Source: an uncultured Opitutia bacterium (lineage in GTDB: Bacteria > Verrucomicrobiota > Verrucomicrobiia > Opitutales > UBA953). From it: a DNA stretch of 50,226 bases. This document shows, piece after piece, positions 34,656-43,158 of this stretch. The position numbers and the translations under genes were made by a program. Positions within the stretch are counted from its first letter, which is position 1, and every line of letters starts with the position of its first letter. The stretch is from NCBI GenBank assembly GCA_903913915.1, contig CAIWNE010000132.1, forward strand, positions 1-50,226, in the 5' to 3' direction. The notes under the pieces were generated by a model. That model saw nothing but the letters and a program-made list of their open reading frames with translations, did not search any database and was not told the DNA's origin.

Positions 34656-36776
34656 GTGATTAGCACCCTATCGACCCAACGTGAAGGACGGGCCTCCCTG
34701 CCGCTGTTCTGCCTGCTCGTCGCCGCCGCCATGGCGCCGTCCTTGAGCTTTGCTCAGGCCGCACCGGCTCCCGCCGCCGCACCGGCCGCCTCGCCCGCTC
34801 CCGTCGCCGGCGTCGCCGCCGCCGTCCCGCTTCCGGGCCTCAGCGGAACCGATCAGGTCGGTCCGGTGATCCTGCGCGACGAGACCGTCGCCCAGGTCCT
34901 CGACCTCATGCAGCGCTGGACGGGCAAGTCCATCCTCCGCCCGCAGGCTCTTCCTGCCAGCGTCTACACGGTGTCCCTTCCGGCCTCGATCACCCGCGAC
35001 GAAGCCCTCCTCGCGCTCGAGACGCTCCTCAACCTCAACGGCATCGCCGTCATCCAGCAGGGCGACAAGTTCCTGAAGGTCGTGCCGAACCTCGTCGCGA
35101 AGTCCGAGTCGCCCGCCCTGATCGCGGGTTCGACGCTCACCCTCCCGGCCAGCGGCCGCATCGCCTCGAAGATCTACACGCTCAAGCACGCCAACGCCCA
35201 GGAATTCGTGACGCAGATCACGGGCAACCTCAACACGACCCTGGCTTCCCCGCCGGTCTTCTTCGGCCGCAACAACGCCTTCCTGGTCACCGACTCGATC
35301 ACTAACCTCCAGAAGATCGAGAACTTGGTCGCCCAGCTCGACCGCCCGCAGCTCGACCTCATCGCCACCAAGAGCTACACGCTCAAGAACGCGATGGCCT
35401 CCGACCTCGTCGCGAAGCTGACGGCGATGCTCCGCACTCCGCAGGTCGCCTCCGGCGGCGCCCCTTTCCGCCTCAGCACCGGCACGACCTTCCTCGCCGA
35501 CGAACGCACCAACCGCGTCCTCCTCATGGGCTCGGCCGACCAGCATGACTTCTTCGACAAGCTGATCGATACGCTCGACCAGAAGTCCAACCCGAACACG
35601 AAGACGGACGTCATCTTCCTCCGCCACGCCGACGCCCAGCAGGTCGCGACGCTGGTGACCTCGCTCGTCACGGGCCAGACGACCGCCGCCGCCCGCGCCG
35701 GCAACACGGCCCGCTCGACCACCCTCAACCGCACCCCGACCCCCGGCGCCCCCGCTCCGGCGGCCGCGGCCGCGGCTGGCGCCGCCGGTTCCTCGCAGAA
35801 CGGCGCCGATGAGTTCAGCAACAGCGTCACGGTGCTCCCCGACATCCGCAGCAACTCGATCGTGGTCTCGGGTACCAACGACGACCTCCGTCTCCTCCAC
35901 GAGCTGATCGACAAGGTCGACATCGTCCTCCCGCAGGTCCGCGTGGAAGTCGTCATCGCCGAAGTCACGCTCACCGACAACGACCAGAACGGCATCAGCG
36001 CCCTCGGGCTCAGCGTGACGAGCGGCAAGCTCACGGGCGTCAACGGCTCCCTCGCCGGCGCCACGGTCGGCGCCAACATCAACGGCAGCGGCGTCGCCGC
36101 GCTGGCTCCCAACGGGACGCTCACCGGGGCCATCGGCCTCAGCACGACCGACCGTCTCAACAACTACCGGGTCCTTTCCGTCCCCTCGGTCACCACGACC
36201 CACAACAAGGAAGCGACGATCTTCGTGGGCGAGTCCGACCCGGTCATCACCGGCACGACCTCCTCGACCGTCACCGTCGGGACCTCGACCTCCACGGTCA
36301 GCATGCGCGACATCGGCATCCAGCTTAAGATCCTTCCGCTCATCGGCAAGGACGGCGCGGTGCAGATGCAGGTCACGCAGTCCGTCGAGGACATCATCCG
36401 CAACACGGTCATCGACGGCAACGACCAGCCGATCATCGGCCGCCGCACGATGGATTCCTACGTCAGCGCGATGAGCGGCGAGATCGTCGTCATGGGCGGC
36501 CTCCAGCGCACCACCAAGAAGAAGGTCACCAGCCGCCTCGGCCCGATCCCGATCATCGGCGACCTTCTGGGTTCCACTACCGACACCGAGGTCCGTCAGG
36601 AACTGGTGATCTTCATGCGTCCTTACGTCCTGAACAATTCGGCCGTCGACAACCTCGACGCGCTCAGCCGCGCCACGAGCAGCTCGATCGGCCCGGACGT
36701 GAAGAAGATCCTCGACGTCGTCCCCGGCAAGGCGCCTGCCGCCCCGGCCGCTCCTGCTGCTCCCGACAAGAAGTAA
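34656..36776 (+). CDS. gspD: Type II secretion secretin
   Basis: Outer-membrane channel of type II secretion. 706 residues from GTG at 34656. Signal peptide LPLFCLLVAAAMAPSLSFAQA, an Ala/Pro linker, N-domains (VILRDETVAQVLDLMQRWTG; LTLPASGRIASKIYTLKHAN; KSYTLKNAMASDLVAKLTAM; KTDVIFLRHADAQQVATLV) and the C-terminal secretin domain with RVEVVIAEVTLTDNDQNGIS, VPSVTTTHNKEATIFVGESD, IGIQLKILPLIG and PIIGDLLGS. A low-complexity insert (residues about 345-390) interrupts N3. First gene of gspDEF; 1-nt gap to gspE. Confidence 0.95.
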   Translation: MISTLSTQREGRASLPLFCLLVAAAMAPSLSFAQAAPAPAAAPAASPAPVAGVAAAVPLPGLSGTDQVGPVILRDETVAQVLDLMQRWTGKSILRPQALPASVYTVSLPASITRDEALLALETLLNLNGIAVIQQGDKFLKVVPNLVAKSESPALIAGSTLTLPASGRIASKIYTLKHANAQEFVTQITGNLNTTLASPPVFFGRNNAFLVTDSITNLQKIENLVAQLDRPQLDLIATKSYTLKNAMASDLVAKLTAMLRTPQVASGGAPFRLSTGTTFLADERTNRVLLMGSADQHDFFDKLIDTLDQKSNPNTKTDVIFLRHADAQQVATLVTSLVTGQTTAAARAGNTARSTTLNRTPTPGAPAPAAAAAAGAAGSSQNGADEFSNSVTVLPDIRSNSIVVSGTNDDLRLLHELIDKVDIVLPQVRVEVVIAEVTLTDNDQNGISALGLSVTSGKLTGVNGSLAGATVGANINGSGVAALAPNGTLTGAIGLSTTDRLNNYRVLSVPSVTTTHNKEATIFVGESDPVITGTTSSTVTVGTSTSTVSMRDIGIQLKILPLIGKDGAVQMQVTQSVEDIIRNTVIDGNDQPIIGRRTMDSYVSAMSGEIVVMGGLQRTTKKKVTSRLGPIPIIGDLLGSTTDTEVRQELVIFMRPYVLNNSAVDNLDALSRATSSSIGPDVKKILDVVPGKAPAAPAAPAAPDKK

Positions 36777-36777
36777 C

Positions 36778-38457
36778 ATGCTGACCGTCGACCGGCACGG
36801 ACTGCCCTCGGCCTTGGCCGAGCGCCTGACCGACGAAGTTCGCGCTTCGTTCGCGGAGACCCCGCGCGAAGGTCGCTTCAAGTTCCTCGCGCAGGCCCTC
36901 GGCCTCGAAGAGGCCGCGCTCCTCGCCGAGCTCTCCCGCCTCACGGGCCTCGAGGTCCTCGAGGAACCCGCGATCGATCCCGAGGGCATGAAGGTCCTGC
37001 CGGCCCGCATCGCCTCCGAAGCCCAGGTCGTCCCGACGCTCCTCCCCGGGGAAGAAGGCCGCCTCCGCCTCGTCACGGCCCTGCCGCCCGACACCGACAC
37101 GGCCGACTGGGTCGCCACCTTCGCCGCCCGCCGCCCGAAGTGGTACCTCGCCCCGCCCGAACGCGTGAGCGCCCTCATCAACGAGAACTACGGCGTGGGC
37201 TCCGGCAGCCTCGAGGACGAAGGCGACGACCTTCCGGTCGCCGAAGCTTCCTCCGACGTCGAGGCCGACCAGGACGCCGCGGTGGTCCGCTTCGTCACCG
37301 AAGTCCTCACGCAGGCCGTCGCCGAAGGCGCGACGGACGTCCACTTCGAGCCGCAGGAGACCAACCTCCGCATCCGCTACCGCGTCGACGGCATCCTCAT
37401 CGCCATCCCGCTCCCGGACAACCTCGCCCGCTTCCAGGACGCGATCATCTCGCGCCTGAAGATCATGGCGCGCCTCAACATCTCGGAGCGCCGCCTCCCG
37501 CAGGACGGCCGCATCAACTTCCGCGACGGCAAGAACGTCCTCGATATCCGCGTCTCGACGATCCCGACGATCTACGCGGAGTCGGTCTCGCTGCGTCTCC
37601 TCAACCAGCGCAAGGAGGCCTACAACATGGACCGCATCGGCATGAACGCCGAGGAGCAGGCCGCGGTCCGCAAGGTCCTCGACTACCCGCACGGTATCAT
37701 CCTGGTCACGGGCCCGACGGGCTCCGGCAAGTCGACCACGCTCAACGCCTTTCTCCAGGCGATCAATTCCCCCGACATCCGCATCGTGACGATCGAAGAC
37801 CCGATCGAATACGAGGTGCCCGGCGCCAACCAGGTGCAGACGCGCGCGGAGATCGGCCTCACCTTCGCCGGCGCGCTCCGCAGCACGCTCCGCCAGGACC
37901 CTGACGTGATCATGGTCGGTGAAATCCGCGACCTGGAGACGGCCGAGATCTCGATCCGCGCCTCGCTCACGGGCCACCTGGTCTTCTCGACCCTCCACAC
38001 CAACGACGCCCCGGGCGCCATCACGCGTCTCGTCGACATGGGCGTCGAGCCCTTCCTCGTCGGCTCCGCCGTCGAGCTGGTCATCGCCCAGCGTCTCGTC
38101 CGCCGTCTCTGCCCGGATTGCGCGAAGACCGTCCCGGTCGACCGCGCGAAGCTCCTCCCGGCGCTCGACGCGCTCGGCATGGACGAATCCTTCCTGAAGG
38201 ACGTCCCGTCGCTCAAGGAAGCCTGCGGCTGCCGCAAGTGCCGCAACACGGGCTACCGCGGCCGCGTCGGCGTCTTCGAGATCTTCCACCCGAAGCCGCT
38301 GCATGACCTGATCGTCGGCCGCGTCTCCAACCGCGAGCTCACCGAGAAGGCCATCGAGCAGGGCATGCGCCCCCTCGCCAAGGCCGGCTGGCTCAAGGTC
38401 GTCGCGGGTCTCACGACCATCGACGAGCTCGTCCGCAACCTGAGCTCGAACGAATAA
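36778..38457 (+). CDS. gspE: Type II secretion ATPase
   Basis: Cytoplasmic hexameric ATPase that drives pseudopilus assembly. 559 residues. N-terminal N1/MshEN-like region (FLAQALGLEEAALLAELSRL), then VRFVTEVLTQAVAEGATDVH, Walker A VTGPTGSGKSTTLNAF at residues 310-325, Asp box IVTIEDPIEYEVPGANQVQ, Walker B LRQDPDVIMVGEIRDLETAE, His box FSTLHTNDAPGAI. A tetracysteine zinc motif typical of GspE/PilB is present (CPDC near 444, CGCRKC near 481). Confidence 0.97.
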   Translation: MLTVDRHGLPSALAERLTDEVRASFAETPREGRFKFLAQALGLEEAALLAELSRLTGLEVLEEPAIDPEGMKVLPARIASEAQVVPTLLPGEEGRLRLVTALPPDTDTADWVATFAARRPKWYLAPPERVSALINENYGVGSGSLEDEGDDLPVAEASSDVEADQDAAVVRFVTEVLTQAVAEGATDVHFEPQETNLRIRYRVDGILIAIPLPDNLARFQDAIISRLKIMARLNISERRLPQDGRINFRDGKNVLDIRVSTIPTIYAESVSLRLLNQRKEAYNMDRIGMNAEEQAAVRKVLDYPHGIILVTGPTGSGKSTTLNAFLQAINSPDIRIVTIEDPIEYEVPGANQVQTRAEIGLTFAGALRSTLRQDPDVIMVGEIRDLETAEISIRASLTGHLVFSTLHTNDAPGAITRLVDMGVEPFLVGSAVELVIAQRLVRRLCPDCAKTVPVDRAKLLPALDALGMDESFLKDVPSLKEACGCRKCRNTGYRGRVGVFEIFHPKPLHDLIVGRVSNRELTEKAIEQGMRPLAKAGWLKVVAGLTTIDELVRNLSSNE

Positions 38458-38463
38458 GCCGCG

Positions 38464-39696
38464 ATGGCCGTCTTCAATTACACCGCGCGCGACGCCGCCG
38501 GCGCCGTGACCGAAGGCACCATCGAGTCGCCGACGCGCCGCGAGGCGCTGCGCAAGCTCCAGGCCCGCGGCCTCAAGCCGGTCAAGGTCGAGGAGTCCGG
38601 CGCCGCCGTGCGCGCCAAGGAAGCCGTCCGCGAAGGCGGTCCTTCCGACAAGGACCTCGAACCGACCGAAGCCGAGTGCCTGCCTTTCCTCGAGGCGATG
38701 GCCGACCTCGTCCGCTCCGGGATGTCCGCGGGCGAAGCGCTCCGCCTCCTCGCCCTCCGCCTGCAGAAGTCCCGTCTCCGCGCGCTCTGCTCGGGCATCT
38801 GGGGCAAGCTCGGCGAAGGCCAGAGCCTCTCCGTCGCGATGGGCGGCTACCCGAAGGTCTTCGACGGCCAGACGCTCAACCTCATCGCCGCGGGCGAGGC
38901 GACGGGCAACATCCGGGACGTCCTCGAACGCCTGATCACGCACTTCACGGAGCAGAAGGAATTCAAGCGCAAGCTGATCGGCGCGATGGCCTACCCGCTC
39001 TTCATCTGCGTCATCGCCATCGGCGTCGTCATCTTCTTCGTGCTCTTCCTGCTGCCCCGCCTGCAGACGCTCCTCAACTCCCTCGGCGGCAAGCTGCCGC
39101 TGTCCACGAAGCTGCTGATGAACTTCGCCAGCATCTTCGTGGTCGTCGGCCCGATCTTCGCCGTGGCCGCGATCCTCGGCGTCATCGGCGTCGCCCGCTG
39201 GCGCAAGACGGAGGAAGGCAAGCTGGCTTCCGACGCGCTCCTGCTCAAGGTGCCGCTCGCCGGCTCCTTCGTGATGCGCGTCTCGGTCCTCAACTTCTGC
39301 CACACGCTCGCGGTGCTCCTGGAGAACGGCATCACGACCGCCGAGGCCCTCCGCCTCGCCGAGAAGACCGCCCCGAACCGCGCCTTGCGCCAGCAGCTGC
39401 GCGAGGCCACGGACCGCGTGCTCGAGGGCGACAGCCTTTCGAAGGCCCTCGGCCGCACGGGCTACTTCCCGCGCCTGCTCCTGGACCGAGTCGCCGTCGC
39501 CGAACAGACCGGCAACCTGGCGCCCGGCCTCCGCGACATCTCTCGCTCCTATCGCGCCGAGCTCGACCGCTGGCTCGGCACGATCTCGCAGACGATCTCC
39601 GCCTCGGTGCTCGTCGCCGCCTTCTCGTTCGTCGCCTTCATCGCCTTCGCGATCGTCGCCGCCGTCTTCGAGGTCAGCTCCAGCTTCCGCTTCTGA
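38464..39696 (+). CDS. gspF: Type II secretion inner-membrane platform protein
   Basis: 410 residues. Opens with the family start FNYTARDAAGAVTEGTIESP, has two GspF domains (LPFLEAMADLVRSGMSAGEA; VSVLNFCHTLAVLLENGITT) and three helices (FICVIAIGVVIFFVLFLLP, VVVGPIFAVAAILGVIGVAR, and the C-terminal VLVAAFSFVAFIAFAIVAAV). Completes the rightward D-E-F block and faces the leftward pseudopilin block across the repeat-filled gap at 39697-40151. Confidence 0.96.
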   Translation: MAVFNYTARDAAGAVTEGTIESPTRREALRKLQARGLKPVKVEESGAAVRAKEAVREGGPSDKDLEPTEAECLPFLEAMADLVRSGMSAGEALRLLALRLQKSRLRALCSGIWGKLGEGQSLSVAMGGYPKVFDGQTLNLIAAGEATGNIRDVLERLITHFTEQKEFKRKLIGAMAYPLFICVIAIGVVIFFVLFLLPRLQTLLNSLGGKLPLSTKLLMNFASIFVVVGPIFAVAAILGVIGVARWRKTEEGKLASDALLLKVPLAGSFVMRVSVLNFCHTLAVLLENGITTAEALRLAEKTAPNRALRQQLREATDRVLEGDSLSKALGRTGYFPRLLLDRVAVAEQTGNLAPGLRDISRSYRAELDRWLGTISQTISASVLVAAFSFVAFIAFAIVAAVFEVSSSFRF

Positions 39697-39710
39697 GCAC
39701 GTCTTGAGGC

Positions 39711-39766
39711 GGTAGGGTCGAGCATCCTTGCTCGACCGCGGCCGACCAAGGATGGTCGGCCCTACC
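39711..39766. repeat. GTAG-headed hairpin pair (REP/BIME-like)
   Basis: Two hairpins in inverted orientation. The first is GGTA then GGGTCGAGCA/TGCTCGACC (stem 39716-39724 with 39729-39737, loop TCCT). The second is GGCCGACCA/TGGTCGGCC (39740-39748 with 39753-39761, loop AGGA) and closes with CTACC. The outer ends GGTAGGG and CCCTACC are complementary, so both copies point their GTAG head outward. REP elements of RAYT transposases have the same design: a GTAG-type tetranucleotide next to a short palindrome. Confidence 0.85.
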
Positions 39767-39770
39767 AAGA

Positions 39771-40096
39771 GACAATCTCAGGTCTCGGGTCTCGGCCCTC
39801 AGGTCTCTGGTGCGGGTTGTCAGGTGCAGGTGCGGGTGCGGGAAAATTCAGACCCTGAACCTGTACCTGAACCTGACCCCCGACAACTGAGACCCGAGAC
39901 CCGAAAATGTGTCTCCCCGGCTCACTCGCCGGTCTCCCTCTGCCGCCCCCTTTGAGCGCTGCATCCTTCTGGTCAACTGAGCCTCTCGCTTACGCCTCTG
40001 CTCCGCTTCCCCGGCCAACTGGCCAACCATTCAACTGATCAACGATTGGCCCTCGGTCCCGCCGCCTGTGCTTCGCAGCCGTTCACCATGCCAGCA
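39771..40096. repeat. Intergenic repeat copy B (convergent gspF / gspM gap)
   Basis: The 455-nt gap contains no gene. After the GTAG hairpins it matches copy A block for block, with GACAATCTCAGGTCTCGGG at its left end identical or nearly so to copy C. Inside, TCAGGTCTCGGGTCTCGG (39778 onward) is complementary to a GAGACCCGAGACCC stretch near 39890, making a long imperfect palindrome. An 8-nt tandem array follows (40013-40044), and GGTCAACC-GGTCAACT (40125-40140) repeats the same unit. Confidence 0.85.
40013..40044. repeat. 8-nt tandem array, CAAC core
   Basis: Four consecutive octamers: GGCCAACT, GGCCAACC, ATTCAACT, GATCAACG, each with CAAC at positions 4-7. Two more units, GGTCAACC and GGTCAACT, stand at 40125-40140. 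The complement of 16297-16320 gives GGCCAACT, GGCCAACC, GTTCAACG in the same order. Single GGTCAACTGA units occur in copies A and B. Confidence 0.8.
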
Positions 40097-40151
40097 GTTC
40101 CCCCGCGCGACCTCGTCACGCTCTGGTCAACCGGTCAACTGACGTTGCCTC

Positions 40152-40727
40152 TTATTTAGTGCCCTCTTCGGGCGCGCCCGGCGTCGCCTTCGCTCCGGCC
40201 GGCAGGTCGCCGAGGAGTTCCAGCGCGGTGATGGTGGCCTTGAAGGTGACGGTGCCCGCGGTGCCGCGGTCGGCCGTCATGGAGAGGTTGCCGATGGCGA
40301 GGTAAGGCGCGCGGGTCTTCACGCTTTCGTAGAAACGCAGCACGCTCGCGAGGTCCGCCTTGCGGCAGCTCATCTGGAGCGAGTGGATCGCGAACTTGCC
40401 GGCCTTGGTGGTCTTGGGCGATTCGGTGTTGGCGTTGAGGCCGGCTTCCTTGGTGGCGTTCACGGCCTCGGCGACGAGCTTGGCCTGGTCGTAGCCATGG
40501 CCGGAATCGAGTCCCTGCACGGCGAGCGCGGTGGCGGCGCGGACCTCGCGCTCCTTGGCGAGCCACGACTTCTGGACGGCGGCGTCCTCCTCGAGCGAGC
40601 GCCAGTTGTCCCAGCCGCCGCGGACGCGGGCCCAGGAGCCGGTCGACCACAGGGTCGCGGCCACGAGCAGCGCGGCGAGCGCCATGAGGCGCTCACGGGG
40701 TTTCAGGCTGAAGAAGAAATGTTTCAT
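40152..40727 (-). CDS. gspM: Type II secretion GspM-like protein
   Basis: 191 residues. Short basic cytoplasmic start (KHFFFSLKPRERLM), one helix (ALAALLVAATLWSTGSW), a coiled stretch, then a ferredoxin-like periplasmic domain (AGKFAIHSLQMSCRKADLASV; VTFKATITALELLG), the layout of GspM. Assigned by topology and by being last in the pseudopilin operon after gspL; sequence similarity is weak. The start overlaps gspL by 4 nt (40724-40727). Confidence 0.75.
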   Translation of the reverse strand: MKHFFFSLKPRERLMALAALLVAATLWSTGSWARVRGGWDNWRSLEEDAAVQKSWLAKEREVRAATALAVQGLDSGHGYDQAKLVAEAVNATKEAGLNANTESPKTTKAGKFAIHSLQMSCRKADLASVLRFYESVKTRAPYLAIGNLSMTADRGTAGTVTFKATITALELLGDLPAGAKATPGAPEEGTK

Positions 40728-41878
40728 TGTTTGATGGTTTCGGCGGCCTTGAGGAGCCCGGCCTGCTTGAAGGTGATCTCGAGACGGAAGGTGGTGGAGG
40801 TCTCGCGTACGCGCGGCTCGCTGTTGGTGACCGCTTCGACCTCAGGCATGGCCTGCACGGCCTTGAGGAAGTCGGAGATGTCGCCGGCGTTGGGCGTCTT
40901 GGCGTCGACGGTCATCATGGGCTTGATGAGCGTGCTGTCCTTGGGCTTCCTGAGCTCGCAGTGGATGTTGGTGAACTCGACGGTGGCGGGGCGCTTCTCG
41001 TTCACGAGCGCGAGCATCTCGATCGGGAGCAGGCGCTTGACGCCGAGCTCGAGGATGCGCGAGGTGATGGCCTGCGAGGCCTCGATGTCCTCGACGACCG
41101 GGCGGCGGGCGTCGTTGGCGGCTTCCAGCGCGCGCGAGCGCATGCCGACGATCAGGCCGGCGACGTCCATGACGAGCGCGGCGGCGAGCACGGCCGCGCC
41201 GAGGCGCGCCGCGTTCCAGAGGAGCAGGTTGAGGCGTTCCTTCTTGCGGCGTTCGGCGAGGAAGTCGGTGTCGCGGATGTCGGAGTCGTCCAGGCCCTTC
41301 TTGGGGATGGTGTAGGTGCCGTTCCCTTCGCGCTTCAGCACGAGGTTGCCCTCGGCGATCGCGCCGGAAAGGGCGCCGGTCACGTTCTCGACCGGCACGT
41401 CGGCCGCGAGGTCCGCGCGAGAGGCGGCTTCGCGGGCCAGGCCGGCTTCGTCGGCGTCGGCGAGCTCGGCCACGACGATCGCGGCGGGCAGGTCTTCGCC
41501 GGCCTTCCAGGCCAGCGCGGTGAGGCGTTCGTCGCCGCGGTGCACGATGACGCCGTCCGCCGCCGGACGATGGCCGCACAGGGCGAGGAACTCAGGGACG
41601 ACCTGGCAGTCTTCCGGCCAGGCGAAGCTTTCCTCGGCGGTGAAGCGGCGGCGATGCGCGGCGTAGGCGAGCACCTGCTTGCCGTCCGCCGACGTGACGA
41701 AGCCGACGAGCATCTGCTCGAGCGGGAAGGGGGAGATGGCCTCGAGCGCGAGGTTCACCTGGCCGGCGACGTCTTCGCCCTCGACGGCGAGGCGCCGCAC
41801 GAAGAAGCGGTTTCCGGGAAGCATCGCGGCTTCCTGCGGCTTGGCATCCTTGAACAGACGCGAGAACGGGGAGGTCAT
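40724..41878 (-). CDS. gspL: Type II secretion GspL-like protein
   Basis: Inner-membrane assembly factor that recruits GspE. 384 residues: an N-terminal actin-like cytoplasmic part (LALEAISPFPLEQMLVGFVT; DGVIVHRGDERLTALAW), a membrane helix near residue 235-255 (AARLGAAVLAAALVMDVAGL), then a periplasmic ferredoxin-like domain (DISDFLKAVQAMPEVEAVTN). Shares 4-nt overlaps with gspK and gspM. Divergent from proteobacterial GspL, so the call leans on topology and position. Confidence 0.78.
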   Translation of the reverse strand: MTSPFSRLFKDAKPQEAAMLPGNRFFVRRLAVEGEDVAGQVNLALEAISPFPLEQMLVGFVTSADGKQVLAYAAHRRRFTAEESFAWPEDCQVVPEFLALCGHRPAADGVIVHRGDERLTALAWKAGEDLPAAIVVAELADADEAGLAREAASRADLAADVPVENVTGALSGAIAEGNLVLKREGNGTYTIPKKGLDDSDIRDTDFLAERRKKERLNLLLWNAARLGAAVLAAALVMDVAGLIVGMRSRALEAANDARRPVVEDIEASQAITSRILELGVKRLLPIEMLALVNEKRPATVEFTNIHCELRKPKDSTLIKPMMTVDAKTPNAGDISDFLKAVQAMPEVEAVTNSEPRVRETSTTFRLEITFKQAGLLKAAETIKQ

Positions 41879-43158
41879 TTGGTGAGGGTCTTGGTGGCCC
41901 GGGGGGCGGGGGTGTCGGAGGAAGGGGCGGCAGGGGCCGTCGGGTCGGCGTCGTCAGGGGGCTTGGGGGCGGGCGGGGCTCCGTTGTCTTCTTCCCAGGC
42001 GAGGATCTGGAACGGATAGGCGATCGTCTTGCTGGCGACGCGTCCGCTCATGGTCGATTTGCCGAAGGTGGCCGGCGCCTCGATGCCCGGGGTGAGGTAA
42101 GGTGAGGGTGTCGTAGTCGACCCCGGGACGGCTGTCGAGGTTCCCGTCGATTTCGGGATGTTCGTCGTCGCGCTCTTCCGGCTCAGCCCGATGCTGGGGT
42201 CGGTGTCCGGGTTGGCCGAGGGGGACGGGTAGGCGACGTCCTCGCGGATCGCGACCAGGGCGCTGACCCGGCACTTGGAGAGGCCTTCCTTCACGGTCAC
42301 GCGCACCCACATGAGGATGACTTCGTCGTCGAACTTGGCCAGGTTCACGCCGCCGCCGACGAGCTGGCGCACCTCGTTGGTGACGCGGAAGTACGAGGGG
42401 GTGCCGACGATGCGCTTGCCGATCTCGGCCTGGCGGTCGCGGATCAGGCCGAGCTGCCGGTCGTCGAGTCCCTGCGAGAGGAGCACGGCGTCGGAGGCGG
42501 TGTTGATGTTGGACTGGGGGAAGGTGTACAGGCTCACGCAGCCCTTGAAGGCCTGGAAGATCGGCGTGGGCCGGCCCAGCTCGTCGAAGAACAGCTCCTT
42601 GGCGACGCCGATGGAGCGGAACTCCTCGAAGGTGCGGATCGGGCGGCGCGCCGGGCGGAACGACAGCGTGCTGCGCTGGTAGGCGGCCTCGGTGGCCTCC
42701 TCTTCGATGGATTCGTAGGACTTGCTCTCCCAGGCGACGATCGCGTCCGCGCAGCGCTCGGCGTCGCGCTGTTCCATGCCGAGGGAGTAGAGCAGCTGGA
42801 TGAGGTCGTTCTTGGAGAGCACGCTGAGCGGCAGCTTCGCCGTCTCGTCCTCGTAGTCGAACTTCACCTCGAGTCCGTCGCGCGGCGGGAAGCCGGCGTA
42901 GGCGTGCGGGTCGTCGTAGCCCTGCGACGGGGCGTGGATCTTGTTGAGGTCGATCGAGCGGATCTCGGCGATGACGGCGAGCGCGAGCTCGAGCTCCGAC
43001 TGCGCGTCGGCCCGCAGGCGCCGGCGGTCCGCGTCACGCGTGGCCATCGACAGTTCGAGCGAGTTGTCCTCCATGAACCGGCCGAGCAGCAGCGACGCCA
43101 GCGTGATGAGCACGAGGACGACGATGATGACCGAGCCGCGGCGTTTCGGGGCGCTCAC
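41875..43158 (-). CDS. gspK: Type II secretion minor pseudopilin GspK
   Basis: 427 residues from GTG at 43158. Prepilin-like start (KRRGSVIIVVLVLITLASLL) with a helix lacking the usual Glu5 context, as in other GspK. Then LELALAVIAEIRSID, DETAKLPLSVLSKNDLIQLL, CADAIVAWESKSYESIEEEA, FRSIGVAKELFFDELG, FPQSNINTASDAVLLSQGL and REDVAY. The last 120 residues are Ser/Thr/Pro-rich and absent from typical GspK; part of this tail may be out of frame (see finding at 42095). Overlaps gspJ and gspL by 4 nt. Confidence 0.85.
   Translation of the reverse strand: MSAPKRRGSVIIVVLVLITLASLLLGRFMEDNSLELSMATRDADRRRLRADAQSELELALAVIAEIRSIDLNKIHAPSQGYDDPHAYAGFPPRDGLEVKFDYEDETAKLPLSVLSKNDLIQLLYSLGMEQRDAERCADAIVAWESKSYESIEEEATEAAYQRSTLSFRPARRPIRTFEEFRSIGVAKELFFDELGRPTPIFQAFKGCVSLYTFPQSNINTASDAVLLSQGLDDRQLGLIRDRQAEIGKRIVGTPSYFRVTNEVRQLVGGGVNLAKFDDEVILMWVRVTVKEGLSKCRVSALVAIREDVAYPSPSANPDTDPSIGLSRKSATTNIPKSTGTSTAVPGSTTTPSPYLTPGIEAPATFGKSTMSGRVASKTIAYPFQILAWEEDNGAPPAPKPPDDADPTAPAAPSSDTPAPRATKTLTK

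Noticed and set aside
36664..39768. A 1034-codon open frame on the minus strand across gspD-gspF
   Set aside because: It is fully antisense to three well-recognised secretion genes. In GC-rich DNA with C/G at third positions, antisense frames stay open by composition; the translation is Arg/Asp/Glu/Val-rich with no motif.
39711..40140. CRISPR array
   Set aside because: Repeats are short palindromes or 8-nt units without regular unique spacers, and there are no cas genes.
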